Of a stretch of DNA of 8,092 nucleotides, positions 1 to 5,749 are shown one piece after another; the stretch's first letter is position 1, and every line of letters begins with the position of its first letter. This DNA comes from Zoogloeaceae bacterium (lineage in GTDB: Bacteria; Pseudomonadota; Gammaproteobacteria; Burkholderiales; Rhodocyclaceae), in assembly GCA_015657735.1 (NCBI GenBank), contig SSSX01000164.1, forward strand, positions 1 through 8,092, in the 5' to 3' direction. The notes under the pieces were generated by a model. It made no database searches. It saw only the letters and a program-made list of their open reading frames with translations, and had not been told where the DNA came from. Made by a program: the position numbers and the translations under genes.

Positions 1-729
1 CGTCATCGCCAGCAGGTCGGCGATCTGCTCGCGATCGGTGAGGTCGAGCGTGTAGCGCAGGGTTTCGGCGGGCAGCGCGGAGAAGCCGTGCGGCGGCGTG
101 GGGTCGGCGGGGCGTTCGGGTTTCAGCGTGGGGTAGATGATCTCGCGCAGTTCGCGCAGGTGGTCGGGGCCGGCGTCGACCTGGATCAACTGGCCACCGG
201 GCCTGAGCACGCGGGCGAATTCGGGATAGACCGGAAAGCCGAACATGCACAGGATGCGGTCGAGGCTGGCGGGCAGCACCGGCAGCCGCGCATTGCTGCC
301 GACGATCCAGTTGGCGTGCCGGTCTTGGCGGGCGGCGGACAGCACGGCCCACTTCGAGATGTCGAGGCCGAGCAGCGCGAGCGTGTGGCCGGCCGGCGTG
401 GCGGCGGCGAGCTGGCGCAGGTAATAGCCTTCGCCGCAGCCGGCGTCGAGGCAGCTGGCGCTGGCCGGCAGGTCGGTCAGCACCGCCCGGCTCACCGCCG
501 CGGCGATCGGGGCGTAGCCGCCGGCGTCGAGAAAGCGGCGGCGGGCGGCGACCATCTCCTTGCTGTCGCCGGGATCGCGGGAGCGCTTCTGCTGGACCGG
601 CAGCAGATGGGTGTAGCCCTGGGCGGCGATGTCGAAGCTGTGGCCGGCGGGGCAGCGCCAGGCGCTGCCGTGGCGGGCCAGCGGGGCGCCGTCGAGCGGG
701 CAGGCGAGGGCCTGGAAGGGAGTGATCAT
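1..729 (-). CDS. rlmA: 23S rRNA (guanine-N1)-methyltransferase RlmA, C-terminus cut by window edge
   Basis: Predicted SAM-dependent methyltransferase that methylates N1 of a guanine in helix 35 of 23S rRNA (G745 in E. coli). The 243 residues visible start at an ATG and run without a stop to base 1; E. coli RlmA is about 269 residues, so roughly the last 25 are missing. The N-terminus is a small zinc-binding module (C10-P-L-D13, then C26 and H30). Next comes the family stretch LLPVQQKRSRDPGDSKEM (residues 42-59), which is nearly identical to E. coli RlmA. SAM motif I is LDAGCGEGYY (94-103), followed by GLDISK (121-126) and ARVLRPGG (172-179). The second zinc-site cysteine of E. coli RlmA is an aspartate here. 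The gene starts 19 bp after the upstream gene's stop, without a clear Shine-Dalgarno, so it is probably co-transcribed with it. Family identity is secure; the exact target base is inferred. Confidence 0.93.
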   Translation of the reverse strand, partial: MITPFQALACPLDGAPLARHGSAWRCPAGHSFDIAAQGYTHLLPVQQKRSRDPGDSKEMVAARRRFLDAGGYAPIAAAVSRAVLTDLPASASCLDAGCGEGYYLRQLAAATPAGHTLALLGLDISKWAVLSAARQDRHANWIVGSNARLPVLPASLDRILCMFGFPVYPEFARVLRPGGQLIQVDAGPDHLRELREIIYPTLKPERPADPTPPHGFSALPAETLRYTLDLTDREQIADLLAMT

Positions 730-748
730 CGGCGGGCGCGGCGGCCGC

Positions 749-1645
749 TCAGTGCAGCGTCGCGGGCTTGACCAGCGGCTGCACATCGACCCACACGTCG
801 CCGTCGTCGCTCTCCCGCAGCTGCAGGCCGAAGGTTGCGAAGGCGGCCTGCACGTCGCGGAGCAGCGGCGCGTCGGCGGCTTCGCCCGCTTCGATGGCGT
901 GGCCGGCGGCGAGGTGCTGGGCGGTGGTGATCCAGATCGGCGACAGGAAGGACTGGCCGACCACCCCGGCCATGTCGGCGCTCACCGCGGCGAGCGGCTG
1001 CTCCATGCCGTCGAGGTAGCCCTGGACGTGGGCGACGGCTTGCATCAGGTGGGCGATGCGGCCGAGGCTCTTGGCGAACAGGCCGTCCAGATCCTGGTCG
1101 GCGAAATACAGCGTGATTTCTTCGTGCATGCCGGCGGGCAGGGCCTGCAGCAGCGCGGCGAGGTGGTTCAGCAGCAGGTCGGAATCGGCCGGCACCGACC
1201 ACGCGCTGCGCCGGTTGACGCGGTATTCCTGCCACATCGTGGCGACGATCGGGGCCAGCACCCGGGCCAGCGGCGCCGCGGCCGGGGTGGCCGGCGCCGG
1301 GTGGGCGGCGTCGTGGAGGCGCCAGCATTCCTTGTGCAGGAGGTGGATCAGGTGGGCGATTCCGGCGCCGTCGCCTTCGAGGATCTGCCACAGCCGCTTG
1401 CCGTCGAACAGCAGCGCGAACCGCTCGCCGTCGGCGACGATGTGCGACAGGAGTTCGCCCACGACCGGTTTGGCGCCGAAGCCTTGGGCGGCGGCGGGCA
1501 GGTCGTCGGCGACGACGATGCGCGACAGGGCCGACAGATCGAGCCCGCTGTCGCGGGCCTGGATGCGCGTCAGCAGGGCCTCGATGACCTGGCGCAGGAG
1601 GGTGGCGTTGGCCGAGGAAACCGGGCCGTCGAATTCGATGTTCAT
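749..1645 (-). CDS. hypothetical protein, possibly a degenerate zincin-like (metallopeptidase-fold) protein
   Basis: A 298-residue soluble protein with no signal peptide or membrane segment; I cannot assign it to a named family. I prefer the ATG at 1645 (MNIEFDG) over an in-frame TTG at 1660; neither has a good Shine-Dalgarno. The first half reads like zincin-type peptidases of unknown-function families: a beta strand with IVVADD (43-48), a long helix, then HLLHKECWRLHD (101-112) and EYRVNRRSAW (140-149). If HKECWRLHD aligns with an HExxHxHD motif, the catalytic histidines are Lys105 and Arg109, while Glu106, His111 and Asp112 are kept, and E140 would sit near a third-ligand position. That alignment is from memory and uncertain. 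The second half (150-298) is mainly helical, with an acidic C-terminal stretch. Codon use matches its neighbours, and the gene lies directly upstream of rlmA, with a 17-base gap between frames. Confidence 0.8.
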   Translation of the reverse strand: MNIEFDGPVSSANATLLRQVIEALLTRIQARDSGLDLSALSRIVVADDLPAAAQGFGAKPVVGELLSHIVADGERFALLFDGKRLWQILEGDGAGIAHLIHLLHKECWRLHDAAHPAPATPAAAPLARVLAPIVATMWQEYRVNRRSAWSVPADSDLLLNHLAALLQALPAGMHEEITLYFADQDLDGLFAKSLGRIAHLMQAVAHVQGYLDGMEQPLAAVSADMAGVVGQSFLSPIWITTAQHLAAGHAIEAGEAADAPLLRDVQAAFATFGLQLRESDDGDVWVDVQPLVKPATLH

Positions 1646-1733
1646 GGCAGGCAGAAGCAAATGAATAGGCGCTGTCTCGGTTGCTGTGGCGTCGTCTGAA
1701 GCACGCGTTCAAGCCGCATCGCCGGCATCGGTC

Positions 1734-1800
1734 GTAGGGGCGAACTTGTTCGCCCTCCGTGCGTTGAACGAAGTCCGCGGGCGAACAAGTTCGCCCCTAC
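1734..1800. repeat. inverted REP pair (BIME-like element)
   Basis: Two perfect 22-bp inverted arms (1734-1755 and 1779-1800) flank a 23-bp spacer. Each arm is itself a hairpin: a GTAG head, then GGGCGAAC, a 2-nt loop (TT left, AA right) and GTTCGCCC. In the right arm the head reads CTAC because it is inverted, so the heads face outward. A GTAG head followed by a small palindrome is the hallmark of REP sequences mobilised by RAYT (Y1 transposase-like) proteins, and two in opposite orientation form a BIME. The spacer has a minor CGTT-G-AACG dyad. The element sits between the nadC terminator and the next leftward gene. No RAYT gene is in the window. Only one copy is visible here; genome-wide repetition is inferred. 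Confidence 0.85.
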
Positions 1801-1833
1801 TGAGCGCGTTTCACAGGTAACGGAGACATCGCC

Positions 1834-1862
1834 AAAGAAAAGGCCCGGCGGGTGGCCGGGCC
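1834..1862 (-). terminator. rho-independent terminator of nadC
   Basis: Read on the minus strand just after the nadC stop, there is a perfect 8-bp stem GGCCCGGC / GCCGGGCC with a 5-nt loop (1842-1862), followed by TTTTCTTT (1841-1834). It starts 16 bases after the nadC stop codon. This separates nadC transcription from the leftward hypothetical gene and rlmA. Confidence 0.9.
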
Positions 1863-1877
1863 CTGGCGGGAGGCGGT

Positions 1878-2729
1878 TTATTCTTCCTCGACGTGGCGCA
1901 GCGACAGATCGATGGCGCGGACGTCCTTGGTCAGGCTGCCGATGGAAATGCGGTCGACGCCGGTTTCGGCGATCGCGCGGACGCGTTCGAGATTGACCCC
2001 GCCCGAGGCTTCGAGCTCGGCGCGGCCGGCGGCGATGTCGACGGCCCGGCGCATTTCCTCCGGCTTCATGTTGTCGAGGAGGATCATCCTGGCGCCGGCG
2101 GCGAGGGCTTCCTCGAGCTGGCCGAGGTTCTCGACCTCGACTTCGATGAAGACGTTGGACGGGGCGAAGGAGCGGGCCTGCTCGATGACGGCCTTGATGC
2201 TGCCGGCGGCGATGATGTGGTTTTCCTTGATCAGGATGCCGTCGTAGAGGCCGACCCGGTGGTTGGTGCCGCCGCCGACGCGCACCGCGTATTTTTGCGC
2301 CAGGCGCAGGCCGGGCAGGGTCTTGCGGGTGTCGACGATCTTGGCCTGGGTGCCGGCGACGGCCTGCACGAAGGTCGCGGTGAGGGTGGCGGTGCCCGAC
2401 AGCAGCTGGACGAAGTTGAGCGCGGTGCGCTCGGCGGTGAGCAGCGCGCGCGCCGAGGCGTCGATCTCGCAGAGCAGCTGGCCGGCTTTCAGGCGTTCGC
2501 CGTCGCGCACGTGCCAGATCACCGAGGCGTCGGGTTCCAGCGCGGCGAACGCGGCGTCGAACCAGGCGGTGCCGCACAGCACGGCGTCCTCGCGGGTGAC
2601 CACGCGGCCGCGGGCCATGCGGGTGGCGGGGATGAGTCGGGCGGTCAGGTCGCCGGTGCCGATGTCCTCGGCCAGCGAGGCCGCCACGGAGCGCTGGACT
2701 TCAACGCGAAGCTGTTCTGAAAATTCCAT
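1878..2729 (-). CDS. nadC: nicotinate-nucleotide pyrophosphorylase (carboxylating), quinolinate phosphoribosyltransferase
   Basis: Cytoplasmic enzyme of de novo NAD synthesis: quinolinate + PRPP gives nicotinate mononucleotide + CO2 + pyrophosphate. The 283 residues match the normal family length (about 280-300). The N-terminal domain has AEDIGTGDLTA (20-30) and ERTALNFVQLLSG (100-112). The barrel carries the substrate-binding signatures DTRKT (133-137), RVGGGTNHR (150-158), KENH (168-171), EVEVE (196-200), LLDNM (217-221), SGG (242-244) and SIGSLT (262-267); all key Arg/Lys/His/Glu residues are present. The ATG at 2729 has the Shine-Dalgarno AGGTGA (2741-2736 on the complement) six bases upstream, which fixes the start. 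No nadA or nadB is adjacent, so it is a single-gene unit closed by the terminator at 1834-1862. Its promoter must lie in the shared region with the divergent PEP-CTERM gene. Confidence 0.97.
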   Translation of the reverse strand: MEFSEQLRVEVQRSVAASLAEDIGTGDLTARLIPATRMARGRVVTREDAVLCGTAWFDAAFAALEPDASVIWHVRDGERLKAGQLLCEIDASARALLTAERTALNFVQLLSGTATLTATFVQAVAGTQAKIVDTRKTLPGLRLAQKYAVRVGGGTNHRVGLYDGILIKENHIIAAGSIKAVIEQARSFAPSNVFIEVEVENLGQLEEALAAGARMILLDNMKPEEMRRAVDIAAGRAELEASGGVNLERVRAIAETGVDRISIGSLTKDVRAIDLSLRHVEEE

Positions 2730-2764
2730 CGGGAGTCACCTGAAACTGTAGAAATCAAGGGCCG

Positions 2765-2773
2765 ATTTTAGCA
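2765..2773 (-). promoter_or_regulatory. candidate extended -10 promoter of nadC
   Basis: On the minus strand TGCTAAAAT is an extended -10 (TGn + TAAAAT), placing a transcription start near 2758 and a leader of about 30 bases before the nadC ATG at 2729. No good -35 box is visible 16-18 bases upstream, as is tolerated for extended -10 promoters. This is a motif match only. Confidence 0.35.
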
Positions 2774-2931
2774 TCGGGGGGACGATCCGATGGGGACGAC
2801 CGGTGTGCCCGGTGCAGCGGCACGCGTCCGGCACCATAAAACGTGTCTATCCCGTTTTTGCGGAGTAATTGGCAGATTTGCTGAATTGAGGCGGAGTTTG
2901 CGGAGGGGTGACCGCGAATTTGTCGGAATTT

Positions 2932-2964
2932 TTTACATTGTCTTGTAAATTTTGTTCGAAGACA
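2932..2964. promoter_or_regulatory. overlapping dyads, candidate enhancer-binding-protein site
   Basis: Two overlapping inverted repeats are visible: TTTACA-N6-TGTAAA (2932-2949) and TGTCTT-N14-AAGACA (2939-2964). Their centres lie about 75-90 bases upstream of the transcription start expected from the sigma-54 element at 3002-3017, the usual distance for a bacterial enhancer-binding protein. PEP-CTERM genes in related bacteria are activated by the two-component system PrsK/PrsR with RpoN; whether either dyad is a PrsR site is inference. Confidence 0.4.
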
Positions 2965-3001
2965 GGAATCGTTCTCAATCAATTCAACGCGTTTTCCAGG
3001 C

Positions 3002-3017
3002 TGGCCTGCTATTTGCA
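3002..3017 (+). promoter_or_regulatory. sigma-54 (RpoN) -24/-12 promoter of the PEP-CTERM gene
   Basis: TGGCCTGCTATTTGCA fits the RpoN consensus (TGGC at 3002-3005, TTGC at 3013-3016, final A). The invariant GG and GC doublets have the required 10-bp gap between them. The expected start is near 3028, giving a leader of about 54 bases before the ATG at 3082. It lies immediately upstream of a PEP-CTERM gene, a class known to depend on RpoN and the PrsK/PrsR regulators in Zoogloea-like bacteria. Expression would therefore need an ATP-dependent activator. Confidence 0.72.
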
Positions 3018-3081
3018 CCAAGTTGCCGTGACGCAAGTCGCGTTCCCGATTCTTATCAACCGACCTGATAGAGGTGAATCC

Positions 3082-3714
3082 ATGAAAATCGTCAGACGAG
3101 CGAAGGTCGTGCTACCGGCCCTGCTGATGGCGGCCGGCATGTCCAGCGCCAGCGCCAACGTGATCAGCGGCAGCCTGTGGCATGTTCCCGAGGCGGTGAC
3201 GTTGAGCGCGGTGCCGTCGAGCGTGCCCGGCACCACGCCGGACGTGACCTTCGACGTGAATTCGCCGATGAACTTCAACGCCACCGGTGCCACCGTCGGG
3301 ACCTGGCTCGGGACCAGCGGCGCGTTCAACATCGTCGAGAACACCGCCGGAACCCTCGCCTCGCTGATGGACGACGGCATCGTCGGCACGATGCTGCGCT
3401 TCACCGGCTTCGTCACGGTGAGCACCGGCCAGACCTTCACGGTGACCCACGACGATGGCCTGACGCTGATCATCGGCGGGCTCGATCTCGGCTTCAACGA
3501 TGGCCCGACCGCCCCGGTGACCAGCACCGAAACCTATACCGGCCCGTCCGGCACCTTCGGATTCGACCTTGTCTATGCCGAGTGCTGCAGCGGCCCGGCG
3601 GTGCTTCAGATCGACCTGCCGTTCAGCAACCAGCCGGTTCCCGAGCCGGCCACCATGGCCCTGCTCGGTCTCGGCCTGGCCGGCGTGGGCTGGAGCCGGC
3701 GCAAGGCGGCCTGA
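3082..3714 (+). CDS. secreted PEP-CTERM sorting-domain protein with PA14-like region
   Basis: A 210-residue exported protein. It has a signal peptide (basic MKIVRRAK, hydrophobic VVLPALLMAAGM, likely cleavage after ASA at residue 25). The C-terminal sorting signal is VPEP (186-189), a hydrophobic helix (190-204) and a basic tail with SRRK (205-208). Such tails are recognised by exosortase (EpsH/XrtA) for processing and delivery of exopolysaccharide-associated surface proteins. The middle is beta-rich; FTVTHDDGLTLIIGG (119-133) and FDLVYAECCSGPAVLQI (161-177) resemble the SDDG...yyE..G.A.l pattern of PA14 carbohydrate-binding domains. Vicinal C168-C169 are the only cysteines. The ATG at 3082 is chosen over upstream in-frame starts because GAGGTG (3071-3076) precedes it by five bases and the signal peptide begins there. 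No exosortase gene is in the window. The exact role is unknown; matrix or floc formation is inferred. Confidence 0.93.
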   Translation: MKIVRRAKVVLPALLMAAGMSSASANVISGSLWHVPEAVTLSAVPSSVPGTTPDVTFDVNSPMNFNATGATVGTWLGTSGAFNIVENTAGTLASLMDDGIVGTMLRFTGFVTVSTGQTFTVTHDDGLTLIIGGLDLGFNDGPTAPVTSTETYTGPSGTFGFDLVYAECCSGPAVLQIDLPFSNQPVPEPATMALLGLGLAGVGWSRRKAA

Positions 3715-3729
3715 CCGCCCGCCGGCAAA

Positions 3730-3760
3730 CCGGGGTTCCTGCGCTGCGCAGGGATTCCGG
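3730..3760. terminator. long hairpin between convergent genes, likely terminator
   Basis: A 14-bp fully paired stem (three G-U pairs as read on the plus strand) closes on a CTG loop: CCGGGGTTCCTGCG pairs with CGCAGGGATTCCGG. It starts 16 bases after the PEP-CTERM stop, where a terminator for that gene would be expected. There is no T-tract on either side, so a classical intrinsic terminator is uncertain; it may instead be a 3' stabilising structure. Confidence 0.5.
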
Positions 3761-3781
3761 TACGCGCATTCCCCCGCAGCC

Positions 3782-3802
3782 CGGCGTTCGCCCCGAACGC
3801 CG
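3782..3802. terminator. perfect 9-bp hairpin downstream of miaA
   Basis: CGGCGTTCG (3782-3790), a CCC loop, then CGAACGCCG (3794-3802) form a perfect stem-loop 18 bases beyond the miaA stop. It lacks a T-run on either strand. With the hairpin at 3730-3760 it fills most of the convergent gap, so a role in ending or stabilising miaA or PEP-CTERM transcripts is inferred. Confidence 0.4.
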
Positions 3803-3820
3803 CGTCCGAGCGGCCCGGCT

Positions 3821-4777
3821 TCAGCCGAGCGCCCGCTCCACCGTCTCCCGCACGTTCTCTTCCACCCCCGCCGCCAGGCAGTCCAGCTCGATCAGATCGT
3901 CCCAGTTGTCGCGGAAATTGCGTTGCCAGGTGAGCTGCCGCTTGGCGAGCTGCCGCGTGGCGAAGATGCCCTTGTCGCGGAAGGTGGCGAGCGCGCACCT
4001 GCCGTCGAGGTATTCCAGCGCCTGACGGTAGCCGACGCAGCGCATCGACGGCAGGTCCGGATCGAGGCGGTAACGGCGGCGCAGGGCCACGACTTCATCG
4101 ACGAAACCGGCCAGCAGCATCGCGTCGAAGCGCTTTTCGATGCGCGCATGCAGCGCCGCGCGGTCGGACGGCGCGAGGGCGATGGGGACGAAGCGGTGGG
4201 TGCCGGCGTCGTGCGCGTGGCGGGCGTAGCTGTCGGCGAGCGGGCGGCCGGTGAGGCGGACGATCTCGAGGGCGCGCTGGATGCGCTGGGCGTCGTTGGG
4301 CTGGAGGCGGGCGGCGGCAGCCGGGTCCACGCGGGCGAGTTCGGCGTGCACCGCCGGCCAGCCGTCGCGGGCGGCGGCGTCTTCGATGGTGCGGCGCAGG
4401 TCGGGGTCGGCCTCGGGGAGTTCCGACAGGCCGTCGCGCAGCGCCTTGTAATACAGCATCGTGCCGCCGACCAGCAGCGGAATGCGGCCGCGGGCGGTGA
4501 TGTCGACCATCAGGCGGCGCGCGTCGTGGCAGAAGCGGGCCGCCGAATAGGCCTCCTCGGGGCTGACGATGTCGATCAGATGGTGCGGGCAGGCGGCCTG
4601 TTCGTCGGCGCTCGGCTTGGCGGTGCCGATGTCCATGTCCCGATAGACGAGGGCCGAGTCGACGCTGACGATTTCGACCGGCAGCCGCCCGGCCAGGGCC
4701 AGCGCGCAGGCGGTCTTGCCGCTGGCGGTGGGGCCGAGGAGCAGGATGGCGGGCGGAAGCGGGGAGGTTTGGGGCAT
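3821..4777 (-). CDS. miaA: tRNA dimethylallyltransferase
   Basis: Transfers a dimethylallyl group to N6 of A37 in tRNAs reading UNN codons (i6A37), the first step to ms2i6A. At 318 residues it is full length for the family. Visible motifs are the P-loop GPTASGKT (15-22), VSVDSALVYRDMDIGTAKPS (37-56) with the catalytic Asp40, HHLIDI (65-70), GGTMLYYKAL (104-113), NDAQRIQRALE (161-171), RCVGYRQ (246-252) and the tRNA-binding TRQLAKRQLTWQR (274-286). The ATG at 4777 is chosen because the conserved domain begins a few residues later and AAGG lies 8 bases upstream. An open frame continues upstream to 4993, but that extension is low-complexity and overlaps the divergent gene. mutL and hfq, frequent miaA neighbours elsewhere, are absent here. 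Confidence 0.97.
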   Translation of the reverse strand: MPQTSPLPPAILLLGPTASGKTACALALAGRLPVEIVSVDSALVYRDMDIGTAKPSADEQAACPHHLIDIVSPEEAYSAARFCHDARRLMVDITARGRIPLLVGGTMLYYKALRDGLSELPEADPDLRRTIEDAAARDGWPAVHAELARVDPAAAARLQPNDAQRIQRALEIVRLTGRPLADSYARHAHDAGTHRFVPIALAPSDRAALHARIEKRFDAMLLAGFVDEVVALRRRYRLDPDLPSMRCVGYRQALEYLDGRCALATFRDKGIFATRQLAKRQLTWQRNFRDNWDDLIELDCLAAGVEENVRETVERALG

Positions 4778-4801
4778 GATTGAAGCCTTGGCGAGTCGCG
4801 C

Positions 4802-4807
4802 ATTGTA
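4802..4807 (-). promoter_or_regulatory. candidate -10 box of miaA
   Basis: TACAAT on the minus strand is one base from the sigma-70 -10 consensus and lies 24 bases before the miaA ATG. No convincing -35 hexamer is seen at 16-19 bp spacing. The promoter would overlap the start region of the divergent gene at 4826. Confidence 0.45.
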
Positions 4808-4825
4808 GCGGGTGGAGAAATTCGG

Positions 4826-5749
4826 TTGAGCGCTTTGGTCTGGACGAAGCTGGCACGCCGCGGCCGGCAGGCGGCGGTGCTGGCGGTGCTGCTGCTGTGG
4901 GGCGGCCTCGCGGCGGCGCGGGGGCCGCTGTATCTGTGGGAACTGCGCGACGGCGACGGCGAGTTGCGCGCGTGGCTGTACGGAACGATCCACGTCTGCG
5001 ATGCGGCCTGCTTTCCGCTGCCGCCGCCGGTGCGTGCGGCGCTGGCGGCGGCCGACAGCCTGGCGCTGGAGCTCGACCCGGACGATCCGCAGCTCGGCGC
5101 CCGCCTCGGGCAGGCCGGTATGCTGGCGGACGGGCGTCAGCTCGACGCGCTGCTGCCGTTCGACCTGCGCATGCGGCTGGCTGCCGCGGCGGCGCGGGTC
5201 GGTTTGCCGGAACGGGCGCTGCAGCGCATGCAGCCGTGGATGGCCGGCATCGTGCTCTCGGTGCGGGCGGCGCAGCAGGCCGGCTTCGGCACCGATCAGG
5301 GCGTGGATTTGTGGCTGGCCCGTTCGGCGCGGGCGCGCGGGCAGACGCTGTGGGCGCTGGAGACCATCGAGCGGCAGATCGCCGCGCTGGCGGCCGGCGG
5401 CGAGGCGGCCCAGCGCGCGGGCCTCACCGAAATCATCACGCTGATCGAAGACGACGCCGCGTCAGACCATTTCGCGCGGATACTGGGGGCGTGGCGCGGC
5501 GGCGACGTGGCGCAGATCGACCGCGTGCTGCGCGACGAATCCGGCGACGCAGAGACGGCGCCGCTGCTGGCCGAACTGCTCGACCGGCGCAACCGCGAGA
5601 TGGCCGACACCATCGTCGGCCGCCTCGGGCCGGGCCGGCGGCCCTTCATCGCGGTCGGGGCCGGGCATTTCGGCGGCCCCGGCGGACTGCTCGAGGTGCT
5701 GGCCGGGCGGGGCTTCAGGCTGCGTCAGGTGGAGGACGAAAACCGATGA
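4826..5749 (+). CDS. TraB/GumN family protein, exported
   Basis: A 307-residue protein of the TraB/PrgY/GumN family (GumN lies in the xanthan cluster; the family shares the fold of Tiki-type metalloproteases, but bacterial activity is mostly uncharacterised). It has an N-terminal signal peptide (basic KLARRGRQ, hydrophobic 16-30, likely cleavage near AAA at 29-31). The two GxxH signatures are GTIH (53-56) and GAGH (278-281). LELD (81-84), GTDQGVDLWL (155-164), ALETIERQ (177-184) and LLDRRNREMADTI (251-263) match the usual family spacing, so the predicted metal site looks intact. The start is TTG at 4826, supported by GGAG (4814-4817) and the signal peptide; there is no ATG or GTG alternative upstream of the peptide. 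The stop overlaps the next gene's ATG (ATGA), implying translational coupling with the amidase in the same compartment. Confidence 0.88.
   Translation: MSALVWTKLARRGRQAAVLAVLLLWGGLAAARGPLYLWELRDGDGELRAWLYGTIHVCDAACFPLPPPVRAALAAADSLALELDPDDPQLGARLGQAGMLADGRQLDALLPFDLRMRLAAAAARVGLPERALQRMQPWMAGIVLSVRAAQQAGFGTDQGVDLWLARSARARGQTLWALETIERQIAALAAGGEAAQRAGLTEIITLIEDDAASDHFARILGAWRGGDVAQIDRVLRDESGDAETAPLLAELLDRRNREMADTIVGRLGPGRRPFIAVGAGHFGGPGGLLEVLAGRGFRLRQVEDENR

Larger units (their letters stand above)
2730..3081. other. divergent intergenic control region, nadC / PEP-CTERM gene
   Basis: This is 352 bp without a convincing gene, clearly more AT-rich (about 2835-3080) than the rest of the window. 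It holds the nadC leader and candidate promoter on the left, a sigma-54 promoter on the right (3002-3017) and dyad symmetry between (2932-2964). The 9-bp direct repeat TTTGCGGAG occurs at 2857-2865 and 2897-2905, exactly 40 bp apart, and a third GCGGAG is at 2891-2896. A short open frame on the minus strand (2755-3036) lacks a recognisable protein pattern and is taken as non-coding. Confidence 0.8.

Noticed and set aside
1646..1660. Alternative TTG start of the hypothetical gene at 1660
   Set aside because: It adds only five residues and has no better ribosome binding site than the ATG at 1645.
629..1699. Long plus-strand open frame of 356 codons opposite the hypothetical gene
   Set aside because: It is Gly/Ala/Arg/Gln-rich with no recognisable motif, and mirrors the third-position GC bias of the minus-strand gene, which has balanced composition.
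1734..1800. The inverted repeat as an insertion-sequence remnant or a CRISPR repeat
   Set aside because: No transposase fragment or target duplication is present and there is no spaced array; GTAG heads with short hairpins fit REP elements better.
1893..2720. Plus-strand open frame of 275 codons opposite nadC
   Set aside because: It is antisense to a gene with every NadC motif intact; its composition is typical of a high-GC shadow frame.
2869..2882. Second sigma-54-like sequence, TGGCAGATTTGC
   Set aside because: The GG and GC doublets are several bases too close for RpoN binding.
2755..3036. Small minus-strand frame of 93 codons in the intergenic region
   Set aside because: It has no recognisable pattern, and it covers the AT-rich promoter area with the sigma-54 element.
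4778..4993. N-terminal extension of miaA by 72 residues
   Set aside because: The extension is Gln/Arg/Pro-rich, not part of the family, and lies antisense to the TraB signal peptide; the ATG at 4777 gives the normal length.
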